64,000 bases of DNA from Flavobacterium sp. SH_e. Lineage in GTDB: Bacteria; Bacteroidota; Bacteroidia; Flavobacteriales; Flavobacteriaceae. The stretch covers positions 1,215,540 to 1,279,539 of the forward strand of contig NZ_JAOVZN010000006.1 in NCBI RefSeq assembly GCF_025717045.1, written 5' to 3'. The position numbers and the translations under genes were made by a program. Positions 54,379-62,648 of the stretch are shown in pieces (position 1 is the first letter of the stretch; each line of letters begins with the position of its first letter). The notes below the pieces were generated by a model. It searched no databases. It was given only the letters and a program-made list of their open reading frames with translations, and was not told where the DNA came from.

Positions 54379-54717
54379 ATGGAAACTGATGAAATCAAAA
54401 AACTGGATAATATCAGGGTATTAAGCGGAAGAATGCTTAATACCCTGAAACCAGCAGACGATAAAAGGGGAATGTACAATGCAGAGATAAGAGTTTATGA
54501 CTATCAAGAGCTTGCTTGTGTTATAAGAAACCTGATGAAGCTCTGTATTATCGCTTTAGATCACGACAGCGCAGAAGTTCCTCCTACGATTGAAAACCAA
54601 TACATTGATGTGGGACTTATACTGGGAATAGCTCTTCAGTTATTTCCAGTTGACGAATTTGAATTTTTAAATGAGATTAATGATCTGTTTTCAGAAAATA
54701 AAGAAGAAATGGAATAA
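54379..54717 (+). CDS. Small acidic protein, tandem paralogue A
   Basis: 112 residues. Begins METDEIKKLDNIRVLSGRML; shared features with the next gene are LKP...EIRVYDY, LMKLCIIAL and LILGIALQLFPVDEFEFLNE. Helical, soluble, no family recognised. Starts 11 bases after the HEPN-like stop, so the three genes are probably one operon. Confidence 0.65.
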   Translation: METDEIKKLDNIRVLSGRMLNTLKPADDKRGMYNAEIRVYDYQELACVIRNLMKLCIIALDHDSAEVPPTIENQYIDVGLILGIALQLFPVDEFEFLNEINDLFSENKEEME

Positions 54718-54738
54718 CTAATATTAAGACTTAAAATT

Positions 54739-55056
54739 ATGGAAACTGATAAGATAAAAACATTGGAAGAATTTAAAGATTTTGCATCCTATCATTTTAA
54801 ACTTTTGAAACCCATTCAGGACAAAGATGGGGAATCAATACGTGAGATAAGATTTTATGGTTATACAGATATGACATGTCTGGGAGTGAATCTTATTAAA
54901 ATGTGCCTGAATGTGGTTTATTCGGATGAACTTGACAACAGGGATATTTACATAGGTTCGGTTCTGGAGCTTGCTCTTCAGTTGATTCCAAGTGCAGAAA
55001 TAGAGGTTCTGGATGAAATATACAGAATGCTCAATGAAAAGAGCGAAGATAAATGA
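54739..55056 (+). CDS. Small acidic protein, tandem paralogue B
   Basis: 105 residues. Same plan as its neighbour: METDKIKTLEEFKDF, LKPIQDKDG, EIRFYGY, LIKMCLNVV, VLELALQLIPSAEIEVLDEI. The pair arose by tandem duplication and has diverged strongly. Possibly two subunits of one complex. Function unknown. Confidence 0.65.
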   Translation: METDKIKTLEEFKDFASYHFKLLKPIQDKDGESIREIRFYGYTDMTCLGVNLIKMCLNVVYSDELDNRDIYIGSVLELALQLIPSAEIEVLDEIYRMLNEKSEDK

Positions 55057-55099
55057 ACACTAAACTAAATAAGTTTTTCCATAATGATAGAACTATTTT

Positions 55100-55147
55100 A
55101 TGTACATATTATGTCCATGACATTGACAGAAAAGCGATTTATCTTTG
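55100..55147 (+). promoter_or_regulatory. Operator-like palindrome and promoter of recombinase operon 2
   Basis: ATGTACATATTATGTCCAT (55100-55118, one mismatch to the perfect palindrome of module 1) and -7 box TATCTTTG (55140-55147). Start of a ~230-bp direct repeat of the module 1 leader (28123-28350). Confidence 0.65.
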
Positions 55148-55194
55148 GGAGAGAATCTGAAAATGGATTGAGTTATGATAGGTAAATTTTACTT

Positions 55195-55275
55195 ATGATC
55201 CTCAGTGAATTAGGTTTTATATTTGTATTATCCCCACCATATTTTGATCAGGATAAAATGAAAAAAGTGTCATAA
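55195..55275 (+). other. Conserved 26-codon leader ORF, copy 2
   Basis: MILSELGFIFVLSPPYFDQD plus six residues, same length as the frame at 28216-28296. See that entry for reasoning and doubts. Confidence 0.35.
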
Positions 55276-55302
55276 CTTTATAGCGATGAATGATTGTGGA
55301 AC

Positions 55303-55329
55303 AAAAAAGACCGAGGCTCGGTCTTTTTT
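55303..55329 (+). terminator. Leader terminator before recombinase operon 2
   Basis: AAAAAGACCGA-GGC-TCGGTCTTTTT, identical to 28324-28350, 20 bases before the start of the small gene. Confidence 0.8.
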
Positions 55330-55348
55330 TAATGAAGAGGAATTTCAA

Positions 55349-55558
55349 ATGGAGAAGGATGGAAGAGAAGAAAGAGGAAAAATGACGGCAGAAAAGACAA
55401 GAAAAATGCTGAAAGATGAAGGAGTGGAAGTATCGCTGGAACAGGCGGGAATGATTTTAGAATTTTTAAGAAAATTGGCAAACATGGCAGTTTCAAACTA
55501 TTTAAAGAAAAAAGATGAGAAAAATAGCAGACCTATACGTGAGAGTGAGTACCGATGA
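55349..55558 (+). CDS. Small protein paired with the serine recombinase, module 2
   Basis: 69 residues from ATG 55349 (MEKDGREERGKMTAEKTRKM). An upstream in-frame ATG at 55286 precedes the terminator and is unlikely. MLKDEGVEVSLEQAGMILEF is followed by a helical end LRKLANMAVSNYLKKKD. Counterpart of the 28371 gene. It overlaps the recombinase start by 44 bases, so the two are coupled. Candidate directionality or regulatory factor; inference only. Confidence 0.65.
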   Translation: MEKDGREERGKMTAEKTRKMLKDEGVEVSLEQAGMILEFLRKLANMAVSNYLKKKDEKNSRPIRESEYR

Positions 55559-57071
55559 GCAGGCTGACAGGGGCTACTCACAGAGAAATCAGGAAGAAAT
55601 GCTTCGCAAGTACTGCGATATAAATGCAGTTGAAGTTAGATATGTAATTTATGAAGACCATTCGGCAAAGACATTCAACCGCCCGCAGTGGAAAAAACTG
55701 CTTACGGATCTAAAGAAGCAGAAGAATAAAACTGATCTTCTGCTTTTTACCAAATGGGACAGATTCAGCAGAAATGCGGGAGATGCTTACCAGATGATCA
55801 GTATCCTCAGAAAATTGGGAGTTGAGCCTCAGGCTATAGAACAGCCTTTAGATCTTTCAATACCCGAGAACAAAATGATGCTGGCTTTTTATCTGGCTGC
55901 TCCTGAGGTAGAGAATGACCGTAGAGCCCTGAATACCTTTCACGGAATGAGAAGAGCTAGAAAAGAGGGAAGATATATGGGAATTGCTCCCATTGGATAT
56001 GTTAACCGAGTAAAAGAAGATGGTACAAAATATATTGCATTCGACCAGCCAGAAGCCTCTATTTTAAAATGGGCTTTTGAAGAACTTTCCAAAGGAATTT
56101 TCAATACAGAACAGGTGCTTCACATGGCAAAAGAAAAGGGGCTTAAAGCAGGCAAGAACCATTTTTGGAGAGCGATCCGCAATCCTCTTTACTGTGGAAA
56201 GATAGAAGTTCCTAAATATAAGGATGAGGAACGCACTTTAGTGAGAGGACAGCATGAAGCATTGATCTCGGAATCACTTTTTTACAAAGTTCAGGATGTG
56301 CTTGACGGGCGATCCCGCAAATATCTTCCAAAAGCTCTTTCAGCCAAGCCTTTTCCGCTGAGAGGTTTTTTCATCTGTCCCGACTGCGGGAAAATATTGA
56401 CTGGAAGCATATCTAAAGGACGACATAAATATTACCCGTATTATCATTGCAGTGCAGGTTGCAGATATAGGATTAATTCGGAAACAGCCAATGAGATATT
56501 TATACAAAACCTGAAAAAATATGTGCCTATTCCTGAAATTAAAAATATCTATGCGAATGTCATAGGCGACTGTTATAAAGAACAGATCAAGGATGTCTTG
56601 GAAGAAAAGACTAAAATCATAAGTCAGATCAAAGATTATGAAACAAGAATCTCAAATGCAAGAGATCTTCTTGCAACAAAACAGATAGATGCTTCTGACT
56701 ACCGAGATATGAAGTCAGATTACGGAGAGATGGTAAGAATGCTTGAATTAAAATTATCTGGTATTGACGATGAGAATAAAGATATAGAAGAGCTTTTAAA
56801 AGCAGGAGTTGAGAATCTCATGAAGCTTAACGAATATTATGAAAACGGCAACTGGATTGAGTCGAGAGATTTATTAGGTTCGATTTTTCCTGAGAATTTT
56901 ACGATCTCAGAAAACGGGTTTCGAACCGCTAGAGTAAATGAAGTGGTGCATCTCATCTACAGTATTAACAGGCTGATAGGGCTAAATAAAAAAGGGACAA
57001 AGAAGAAATTTTCTTCTTTGTCCCAATTAGTAGCGGGAACAGGACTCGAACCTGTGACCTTCGGGTTATGA
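55515..57071 (+). CDS. Large serine recombinase, module 2 (probable island integrase)
   Basis: 518 residues. Catalytic serine in LYVRVSTDEQADRGYS (~12), resolvase helix WDRFSRNAGDAYQM (~80), recombinase domain (RYMGIAPIGYVNR, NPLYCGKIEVP), zinc ribbon ICPDCGKILTG...YHCSAGC and a coiled coil (~350-430). The last 13 residues, VAGTGLEPVTFGL, are the antisense translation of tRNA-fMet, so the C-terminus depends on the integration site and would change on excision. A 31-base palindrome (56994-57024) lies inside the coding end. Position at attR makes it the likely integrase of the island. Confidence 0.92.
   Translation: MRKIADLYVRVSTDEQADRGYSQRNQEEMLRKYCDINAVEVRYVIYEDHSAKTFNRPQWKKLLTDLKKQKNKTDLLLFTKWDRFSRNAGDAYQMISILRKLGVEPQAIEQPLDLSIPENKMMLAFYLAAPEVENDRRALNTFHGMRRARKEGRYMGIAPIGYVNRVKEDGTKYIAFDQPEASILKWAFEELSKGIFNTEQVLHMAKEKGLKAGKNHFWRAIRNPLYCGKIEVPKYKDEERTLVRGQHEALISESLFYKVQDVLDGRSRKYLPKALSAKPFPLRGFFICPDCGKILTGSISKGRHKYYPYYHCSAGCRYRINSETANEIFIQNLKKYVPIPEIKNIYANVIGDCYKEQIKDVLEEKTKIISQIKDYETRISNARDLLATKQIDASDYRDMKSDYGEMVRMLELKLSGIDDENKDIEELLKAGVENLMKLNEYYENGNWIESRDLLGSIFPENFTISENGFRTARVNEVVHLIYSINRLIGLNKKGTKKKFSSLSQLVAGTGLEPVTFGL
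56994..57024 (-). terminator. Terminator hidden in the recombinase 2 coding end, serving tRNA-fMet
   Basis: GGGACAAAGAAGAAA pairs perfectly with TTTCTTCTTTGTCCC. On the minus strand it begins 6 bases after the tRNA-fMet 3' end and is followed by TTTTTTATTT, an ideal rho-independent terminator. The same bases encode GTKKKFSSLS of the recombinase on the plus strand. Confidence 0.85.
57027..57039 (+). repeat. Right attachment-site repeat (attR)
   Basis: TTAGTAGCGGGAA, identical to 15204-15216; overlaps the tRNA-fMet 3' end (57031 onward). Confidence 0.75.
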
Positions 57072-57103
57072 GCCCGACGAGCTGCCTACTGCTCTATCCC
57101 GCG
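57031..57103 (-). tRNA. Initiator tRNA-fMet (anticodon CAU)
   Basis: On the minus strand, CGCGGGA...TCCCGCT has a C1-U72 mismatch. The anticodon stem has three consecutive G-C pairs (GGG-CTCATAA-CCC). Both are initiator hallmarks. T arm ACAGG-TTCGAGT-CCTGT. CCA not encoded. The gene is intact although the island is inserted at its 3' end. Confidence 0.95.
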
Positions 57104-57115
57104 ATGTTTCGGGTG

Positions 57116-57145
57116 CAAAGATACGGCGATTTTTGAGAAATCCAA
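57116..57145 (-). promoter_or_regulatory. Promoter of tRNA-fMet
   Basis: Minus strand: TTG (57143-57145), 19-base spacer, TATCTTTG (57116-57123), a perfect Bacteroidota -33/-7 promoter, with GCACCCG just downstream. Confidence 0.85.
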
Positions 57146-57192
57146 CGAAAACTTAAAAAAATGTTTTATTTTCTGTATTGACTTGATATGAC

Positions 57193-57200
57193 TACCTTTG
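57193..57200 (+). promoter_or_regulatory. Promoter -7 box of era
   Basis: TACCTTTG fits TAnnTTTG, 20 bases before the era start. The -33 region is only T-rich. The same TACCTTTG occurs at 58229-58236 upstream of der. Confidence 0.6.
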
Positions 57201-57220
57201 CAAAATAAATAAAACAAAAA

Positions 57221-58102
57221 ATGTCACATAAAGCAGGTTTCGTAAACATTATCGGAAATCCAAATGTTGGAAAATCAACATTGATGAACGCTTTCGTCGG
57301 AGAGCGATTATCGATCATTACCTCAAAAGCACAAACTACACGTCATAGAATTCTTGGAATTGTAAACGGAGAAGACTTTCAGTTAGTTTTGTCTGATACT
57401 CCTGGAATCATCAAACCAGCATATGAAATGCAGGAATCTATGATGAACTTTGTAAAATCGGCTTTTGAAGATGCTGACATTTTAATCTACATGGTCGAAA
57501 TAGGCGAGCAGGATCTTAAAGACGAAGACTTCTTTAAGAAAATCATTCATGCTAAAATTCCGGTTTTATTACTTTTAAATAAAATTGATAATTCAAATCA
57601 AGAACAATTAGAACAGCAAGTTTCTTTCTGGAAAGAAAAAGTACCAAATGCAGAAATTTTTCCAATTTCGGCTTTGCAGAATTTCAACGTTCCAGAAGTT
57701 TTTGGAAGAATTATCGAATTATTGCCAGAATCTCCAGCTTATTATCCAAAAGACCAATTAACAGACAAGCCAGAACGTTTCTTTGTTAACGAGACAATCC
57801 GTGAGAAAATCTTATTGAATTACGCTAAAGAAATTCCGTACGCAGTAGAAATCGTAACAGAAGAATTTCACGAAACCGATACTATTATCAGAATCCGTTC
57901 GGTAATTATGGTAGAACGCGATACGCAAAAAGGAATCATTATTGGACATAAAGGTGCCGCTTTGAAAAAAGTTGGAACCGATGCTAGAGCTGATCTAGAG
58001 AAATTCTTTGGAAAACAAATTCATATTGAGCTTTATGTAAAAGTGAACAAAAACTGGAGAAGTAATGCTAATATGTTGAAACGATTTGGTTACAATCAAT
58101 AA
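57221..58102 (+). CDS. era: GTPase Era
   Basis: 293 residues. GTPase domain: G1 GNPNVGKSTLMN, G3 DTPGI, G4 NKID, G5 SAL. C-terminal KH domain with IIIGHKGAALKKVG, which binds the 3' end of 16S rRNA. Needed for 30S ribosome maturation; length is normal for the family. First chromosomal gene right of the island, monocistronic by spacing. Confidence 0.97.
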   Translation: MSHKAGFVNIIGNPNVGKSTLMNAFVGERLSIITSKAQTTRHRILGIVNGEDFQLVLSDTPGIIKPAYEMQESMMNFVKSAFEDADILIYMVEIGEQDLKDEDFFKKIIHAKIPVLLLLNKIDNSNQEQLEQQVSFWKEKVPNAEIFPISALQNFNVPEVFGRIIELLPESPAYYPKDQLTDKPERFFVNETIREKILLNYAKEIPYAVEIVTEEFHETDTIIRIRSVIMVERDTQKGIIIGHKGAALKKVGTDARADLEKFFGKQIHIELYVKVNKNWRSNANMLKRFGYNQ

Positions 58103-58333
58103 AATTTAATTGTTTCAAGTTTCAGGTTTCAAGTTGAATGTTGGACTTAAAAACTTTAAACTTTACACCTGAAAGAGAACAAAATCTTAGGTACTTAGAA
58201 ACTTAGTAGCTCAGCAACTTTTTTTAACTACCTTTGCAAAAAATTTAAATAAGGCATTTAGGGTTTTAATGGTTCGGTTTTTAGTAAGCTAAAAATCTGA
58301 AACCTAAAGTCTAAAGTCTAAAATTCAAAAAAA

Positions 58334-59644
58334 ATGAATAATAACATTGTTGCGATAGTAGGAAGACCTAACGTAGGGAAATCGACCCTGTTTAATAGGC
58401 TGATACAAAGAAGAGAAGCTATTGTAGATTCAGTATCTGGGGTTACCCGTGATAGAAACTATGGTAAAAGCGAGTGGAACGGAAAAGAGTTTTCTGTCAT
58501 AGATACAGGTGGATATGTTCGAGGATCTGATGACGTTTTCGAAGGCGAAATCCGTAAACAAGTTGAGCTTGCTATTGACGAAGCTGATGTTATTATTTTT
58601 GTGGTTGATGTTGAAGAAGGAATTACGCCAATGGATGAAACTGTTGCAAAATTACTTCGTAAAGTAACAAAACCAGTTTTATTGGCTGTAAATAAAGTAG
58701 ATAACGCAATGCGTGAGAAAGATGCAATTGAGTTTTATAATCTTGGTTTAGGAGATTATTTCACTTTTGCAAGTATCTCAGGAAGCGGAACGGGAGATTT
58801 ATTAGATGCTTTAATTGAAGCTTTTCCAGAAAAACCAGAAGTTGAGGTTAAAGAAGATTTGCCTCGTTTTGCAGTTGTTGGACGTCCGAATGCTGGAAAA
58901 TCTAGCTTTATCAACGCCTTGATTGGTAAAGATCGTTACATTGTTACCGATATTGCTGGAACAACTCGTGATGCAATTGATACTAAATTTGACCGTTTTG
59001 GTTTCGAATTTAACTTGGTTGATACTGCGGGAATTCGTCGTAAAGCAAAAGTAAAAGAAGATTTAGAGTTTTACTCTGTAATGCGTTCTGTGCGTGCTAT
59101 CGAGCATGCAGATATTTGTATCTTAGTTATCGATGCAACTCGCGGATTTGAAGGTCAGGACCAGAGTATTTTCTGGTTGGCAGAGAAAAACCGTAAAGGT
59201 GTTGTAATCTTGGTAAACAAATGGGATTTAGTAGAAAAAGATACTATGTCTACACGTGATTACGAAGAGAAAATCAAAAAAGAATTGATGCCTTTTACAG
59301 ATGTGCCAATTTTATTCGTTTCTGCTTTGACTAAACAACGTTTATTAAAAGCATTGGAAGCTACGGTTCAGGTTTTCGAAAATAGAAAACAAAGAATTTC
59401 AACTTCAAAATTCAACGAGTATATGTTGAAAGTAATCGAAGCTTATCCGCCGCCAGCAATGAAAGGAAAGTATGTGAAAATTAAATATTGCATGCAGTTG
59501 CCAACTCAAACACCACAATTCGTGTTTTTTGCAAACTTACCGCAATACGTAAAAGAACCTTATAAGAGATATCTGGAGAATAAAATTAGAGAGAAATGGG
59601 ATTTCGCTGGAGTTCCAATCGATATTTATATCAGAGAAAAATAA
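58334..59644 (+). CDS. der: GTPase Der (EngA)
   Basis: 436 residues with two tandem GTPase domains: first G1 GRPNVGKSTLFNR and DTGGY, second G1 GRPNAGKSSFINAL and DTAGIRRKAK, each with an NKxD motif (NKVD, NKWD). A C-terminal KH-like domain follows (MKGKYVKIKYCMQLPTQTPQ). Acts in 50S ribosome assembly. The upstream spacer has TACCTTTG at 58229 and short repeated GTTTCAAG/AAAGTCTA tracts. Confidence 0.97.
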   Translation: MNNNIVAIVGRPNVGKSTLFNRLIQRREAIVDSVSGVTRDRNYGKSEWNGKEFSVIDTGGYVRGSDDVFEGEIRKQVELAIDEADVIIFVVDVEEGITPMDETVAKLLRKVTKPVLLAVNKVDNAMREKDAIEFYNLGLGDYFTFASISGSGTGDLLDALIEAFPEKPEVEVKEDLPRFAVVGRPNAGKSSFINALIGKDRYIVTDIAGTTRDAIDTKFDRFGFEFNLVDTAGIRRKAKVKEDLEFYSVMRSVRAIEHADICILVIDATRGFEGQDQSIFWLAEKNRKGVVILVNKWDLVEKDTMSTRDYEEKIKKELMPFTDVPILFVSALTKQRLLKALEATVQVFENRKQRISTSKFNEYMLKVIEAYPPPAMKGKYVKIKYCMQLPTQTPQFVFFANLPQYVKEPYKRYLENKIREKWDFAGVPIDIYIREK

Positions 59645-59650
59645 AAAAAG

Positions 59651-59672
59651 AATCCCCTAGAATAGGGGATTT
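59651..59672 (+). terminator. Terminator of der
   Basis: AATCCCCT-AGAAT-AGGGGATT followed by seven T, 6 bases after the stop. Confidence 0.92.
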
Positions 59673-59800
59673 TTTTATGTTTTGTGCCATTATAATTATA
59701 AGATCAATTTTTTATTGGCATTATATTTGAATAAATGTAAAAAACACAATTAAACCTTTTGTGTTTTTTTAAGTCTTATTGCTATAACCAACCTAATTTT

Positions 59801-62548
59801 ATGACCAGAATTTATTCGTTTCTATTGTTTTTAGTTTTTGTTTATTCGGCAAGTGCCCAGAACAATGTTGTTATTAAAGGAACTGTAATTGATATTAACA
59901 GCCAGCTTCCACTTGAACTTGCTACCGTTTATTTTACAGCTGTAAAAGATTCCACAATTATCGAATATGCTACTACGGATAAAAATGGAAATTTTATTAT
60001 AAATACAAAAAAGTATGATAAACCCGTTTTCTTAAAAGTAAATTATACAGGATATCAAGCTTATTTCGAAGAGCAAAAGGGACTTACAGAAAGTAAAGAC
60101 TTTGGAAAATTGTATATGATTGAAAATGCAAATGTTCTAAATGAAGTTATAGTAAAATCTGAAGCCCCGCCAATTACCATTAAAAAAGATACTTTAGAAT
60201 TTAACGCACCTTCATATAAAGTTCGTCCAGATGCGAATGTGGAGACTTTATTGAAGCAACTGCCTGGTTTTGATGTTGATAATTCCGGGAAAATCACGGT
60301 AAATGGACGAGAAGTCAATCAGGTTTTAGTGAATGGAAAAGCGTTTTTTGATAAAGATGGAGCGATTGCGATTAAAAATCTTCCTGCAGACATCATTAAA
60401 AAAGTTCAGGTTTCTGATTTTAAAACAAAAAAAGAAGAGCTTGCAAAACAAGAATCGAGTTCAGATTATTCAACAGTTAATATCACTATTGACGAAAAGA
60501 AAAACAAAGGATATTTTGGAAAAGTTCTTGGCGGATATGGTTCTGACGAACGCTACGAAAGCAGTTTGATGATGAACTTTTTCAAAAATAAACAAAAAAT
60601 AAGTGTTTTGGCTTCTTCCAATAATATCAATTCAACGGGATTCTCTATGGATGAAGTTTTTGATAATATGGGAGGCGGACGAAATGCAAAAGGCGGTCAG
60701 GGCGCTAGTAGTGGCGCAAAAGGAATTACACAGTCTACTTTGGCTGGAATTAATTATTCAGATGATTGGACAAAGGATTTGGAATTTATGAGCAGTTATA
60801 ATTTTACAAATGCTGTAACTAAAAATGATAGCAAATCAAATCAGTTGAGTTTCTTGCCGACTGGAAATATTTTGACTGAAGCAGATTCTAAGACTAAAAA
60901 TGAAAATACAGGAAACAATGTAAATTTCGAATTAGAATATAAAATCGATCCGACGATGCAGATCGTTTTTGCTCCAAAATTGAACCTTTCGCAGTCAAAT
61001 AGTGACTCTTCTTCTTCGACATATTCTGAAAACGAAAACGGTGAAGCATTGAACGAAAGCACAGCGACTTCGCACAATGAAAGTTCGAATACGAATTTTG
61101 CGAACAGCATCAATTTCAATAAAACATTCGAAAAGAAATCAAGAAATCTGAGTATTGTTTTCAATAACAATAACACTAAGAGTGATTCTGACGGAATCAA
61201 CGTTTCTGAAACTATTTTCTATCAGGATGCAAAACCAAATGACGAAAGAAATCAAAATGCTAAAAACACATCTAAAAGTGATAATTATGCCATTGATTTA
61301 GAATATACAGAGCCAATTACAGATTCGCTTCGTGTGCGTTTCGGAACCGATTTTAATTGGCAGAATTCGATTAATGACCAAAAAACATTTGATTTTGATG
61401 AAACAGAACAGCAATATTCTGATCTGAATTTATCTTTAACAAATTACACTACATCAAAACAAAATTCGATTACGCCAAAAGTTGGAATTACTCTACAGAA
61501 AAGTAAATTCACTCTTAATTTAAATTCGAGAACTTCTATTATAGAGTTTGACAATCACTCTTTCTATTTAAATCAAGCAACCGATCTGAATAAAAGATAT
61601 ATGCTTCCTTATGGAAATGCGCAGCTTCGATATAAATTTGATCGTTCGAGAAATTTGACTTTTAAATATGATTATTCGAATACGCTTCCGTCTGCAACAC
61701 AATTAATGCCAGTTGCAAACTTAAATAACCCGCTTAATAGTGTAATTGGAAATCCTAATTTGAATCCGATTGAGAAAAACAGTGCAGGCGTTGATTTCAG
61801 AAATTTTGATTTTAGAACGCGTTCAGGATACAGCCTTTTCCTTAGAGGCGATTATTATAACAATGACGTAGTTTCGACTTCTATTTATGATGAAAGCGGG
61901 AAAAGAAATACGACTTATGTAAATATTTCAGGAACTTATTCAGCTTCGATTGGCGGAAACTGGAATCAGCAGATTAAAAAAGATGCGCATACAATTAGAT
62001 ACGGTCTTCGCTTGAGCGGTAATTATAATTTTGATAAAGGATTTACAAATGCTGTTTTGTATTATGCAAAATCGGTTGTAGTTACGCCAAGTGTTTATGC
62101 TTCTTACGATTATGGAGAAGTGCTTTCGATTGCACCATCTTATAGTTTGTCATATAATGAAACTAGATATGAAAATTATTCGAGAGACGCGACTTCAAAC
62201 GTGATTCACAGAATTAATTTGCAAACAACATCTTATTGGCCAGCCAATTTAATTTTTGGAAATGATTTTGGATACACTTATAATTCAAATATTTCAGGTG
62301 ATTTTAAAAAGGATTTTTTCCTTTGGAACACGAGTTTGTCTTACGGATTTTTGGATAAAAAATTATATGCAAAGGTTAAGGTTTATGATGTTTTAAATCA
62401 GAATCAAAGTGCTACAAGAACCATTTCGGCAACATCGATTAGAGATGAAGAAAATACGGTTTTAAAACGTTATGTAATGTTTTCTTTAGCCTATAAAATT
62501 GGAAACTTTGCAGAAAGTAAAAAAGGAAAGAGACAAAGAGGATCTTGA
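59801..62548 (+). CDS. TonB-type outer-membrane beta-barrel protein
   Basis: 915 residues from ATG 59801; an in-frame start 42 bases upstream would put a Cys-rich stretch before the signal. Signal peptide FLLFLVFVYSASAQ, then a CarboxypepD_reg-like domain (VIKGTVIDINSQLPLELATV), a plug-like region (TLLKQLPGFDVDNSGKITVN, LPADIIKKVQVSDF) and an outer-membrane barrel of the OMP_b-brl_3 type. Probably imports or transports an unknown ligand, or belongs to the barrel proteins without a TonB box. Followed by a strong terminator. Confidence 0.9.
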   Translation: MTRIYSFLLFLVFVYSASAQNNVVIKGTVIDINSQLPLELATVYFTAVKDSTIIEYATTDKNGNFIINTKKYDKPVFLKVNYTGYQAYFEEQKGLTESKDFGKLYMIENANVLNEVIVKSEAPPITIKKDTLEFNAPSYKVRPDANVETLLKQLPGFDVDNSGKITVNGREVNQVLVNGKAFFDKDGAIAIKNLPADIIKKVQVSDFKTKKEELAKQESSSDYSTVNITIDEKKNKGYFGKVLGGYGSDERYESSLMMNFFKNKQKISVLASSNNINSTGFSMDEVFDNMGGGRNAKGGQGASSGAKGITQSTLAGINYSDDWTKDLEFMSSYNFTNAVTKNDSKSNQLSFLPTGNILTEADSKTKNENTGNNVNFELEYKIDPTMQIVFAPKLNLSQSNSDSSSSTYSENENGEALNESTATSHNESSNTNFANSINFNKTFEKKSRNLSIVFNNNNTKSDSDGINVSETIFYQDAKPNDERNQNAKNTSKSDNYAIDLEYTEPITDSLRVRFGTDFNWQNSINDQKTFDFDETEQQYSDLNLSLTNYTTSKQNSITPKVGITLQKSKFTLNLNSRTSIIEFDNHSFYLNQATDLNKRYMLPYGNAQLRYKFDRSRNLTFKYDYSNTLPSATQLMPVANLNNPLNSVIGNPNLNPIEKNSAGVDFRNFDFRTRSGYSLFLRGDYYNNDVVSTSIYDESGKRNTTYVNISGTYSASIGGNWNQQIKKDAHTIRYGLRLSGNYNFDKGFTNAVLYYAKSVVVTPSVYASYDYGEVLSIAPSYSLSYNETRYENYSRDATSNVIHRINLQTTSYWPANLIFGNDFGYTYNSNISGDFKKDFFLWNTSLSYGFLDKKLYAKVKVYDVLNQNQSATRTISATSIRDEENTVLKRYVMFSLAYKIGNFAESKKGKRQRGS

Positions 62549-62595
62549 TTTTTTTGAGGGGCAAAGATTCAGAGGAACAAAGGTTTAAAGATTGC

Positions 62596-62634
62596 AAAAA
62601 ATGCCTGTCAAATTTGATTTGACAGGCATTTTTT
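62596..62634. terminator. Bidirectional terminator
   Basis: AAAAATGCCTGTCAAAT / ATTTGACAGGCATTTTT, between convergent genes. Confidence 0.95.
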
Positions 62635-62648
62635 GTATAACTCATAAC

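Larger units (their letters stand above)
15204..57039. mobile_element. Composite integrative/mobilizable island at tRNA-fMet
   Basis: Bounded by the 13-bp direct repeats at 15204-15216 and 57027-57039. It contains two MobA/MobC modules, two large serine recombinases, recombinase relics, an IS1 relic, an Rhs toxin locus and several defence systems. Base composition varies sharply (Rhs genes GC-richer, defence genes very AT-rich) against uniform flanks. No type IV secretion genes are present, so transfer would need a helper. The recombinase at the right edge abuts the attachment repeat, as expected for the active integrase. Confidence 0.8.

Noticed and set aside
55286..55348. Upstream in-frame ATG extending the small recombinase-partner gene
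   Set aside because: The extension would be translated through the leader terminator and is not matched in module 1.
57038..57071. GTGLEPVTFGL tail of recombinase 2 as a conserved protein domain
   Set aside because: It is the antisense translation of tRNA-fMet, a frequent artefact or by-product of tRNA-site integration.
58103..58333. Short GTTTCAAG / AAAGTCTA repeats between era and der
   Set aside because: Low-complexity tracts common in flavobacterial spacers; no regular period or gene association.
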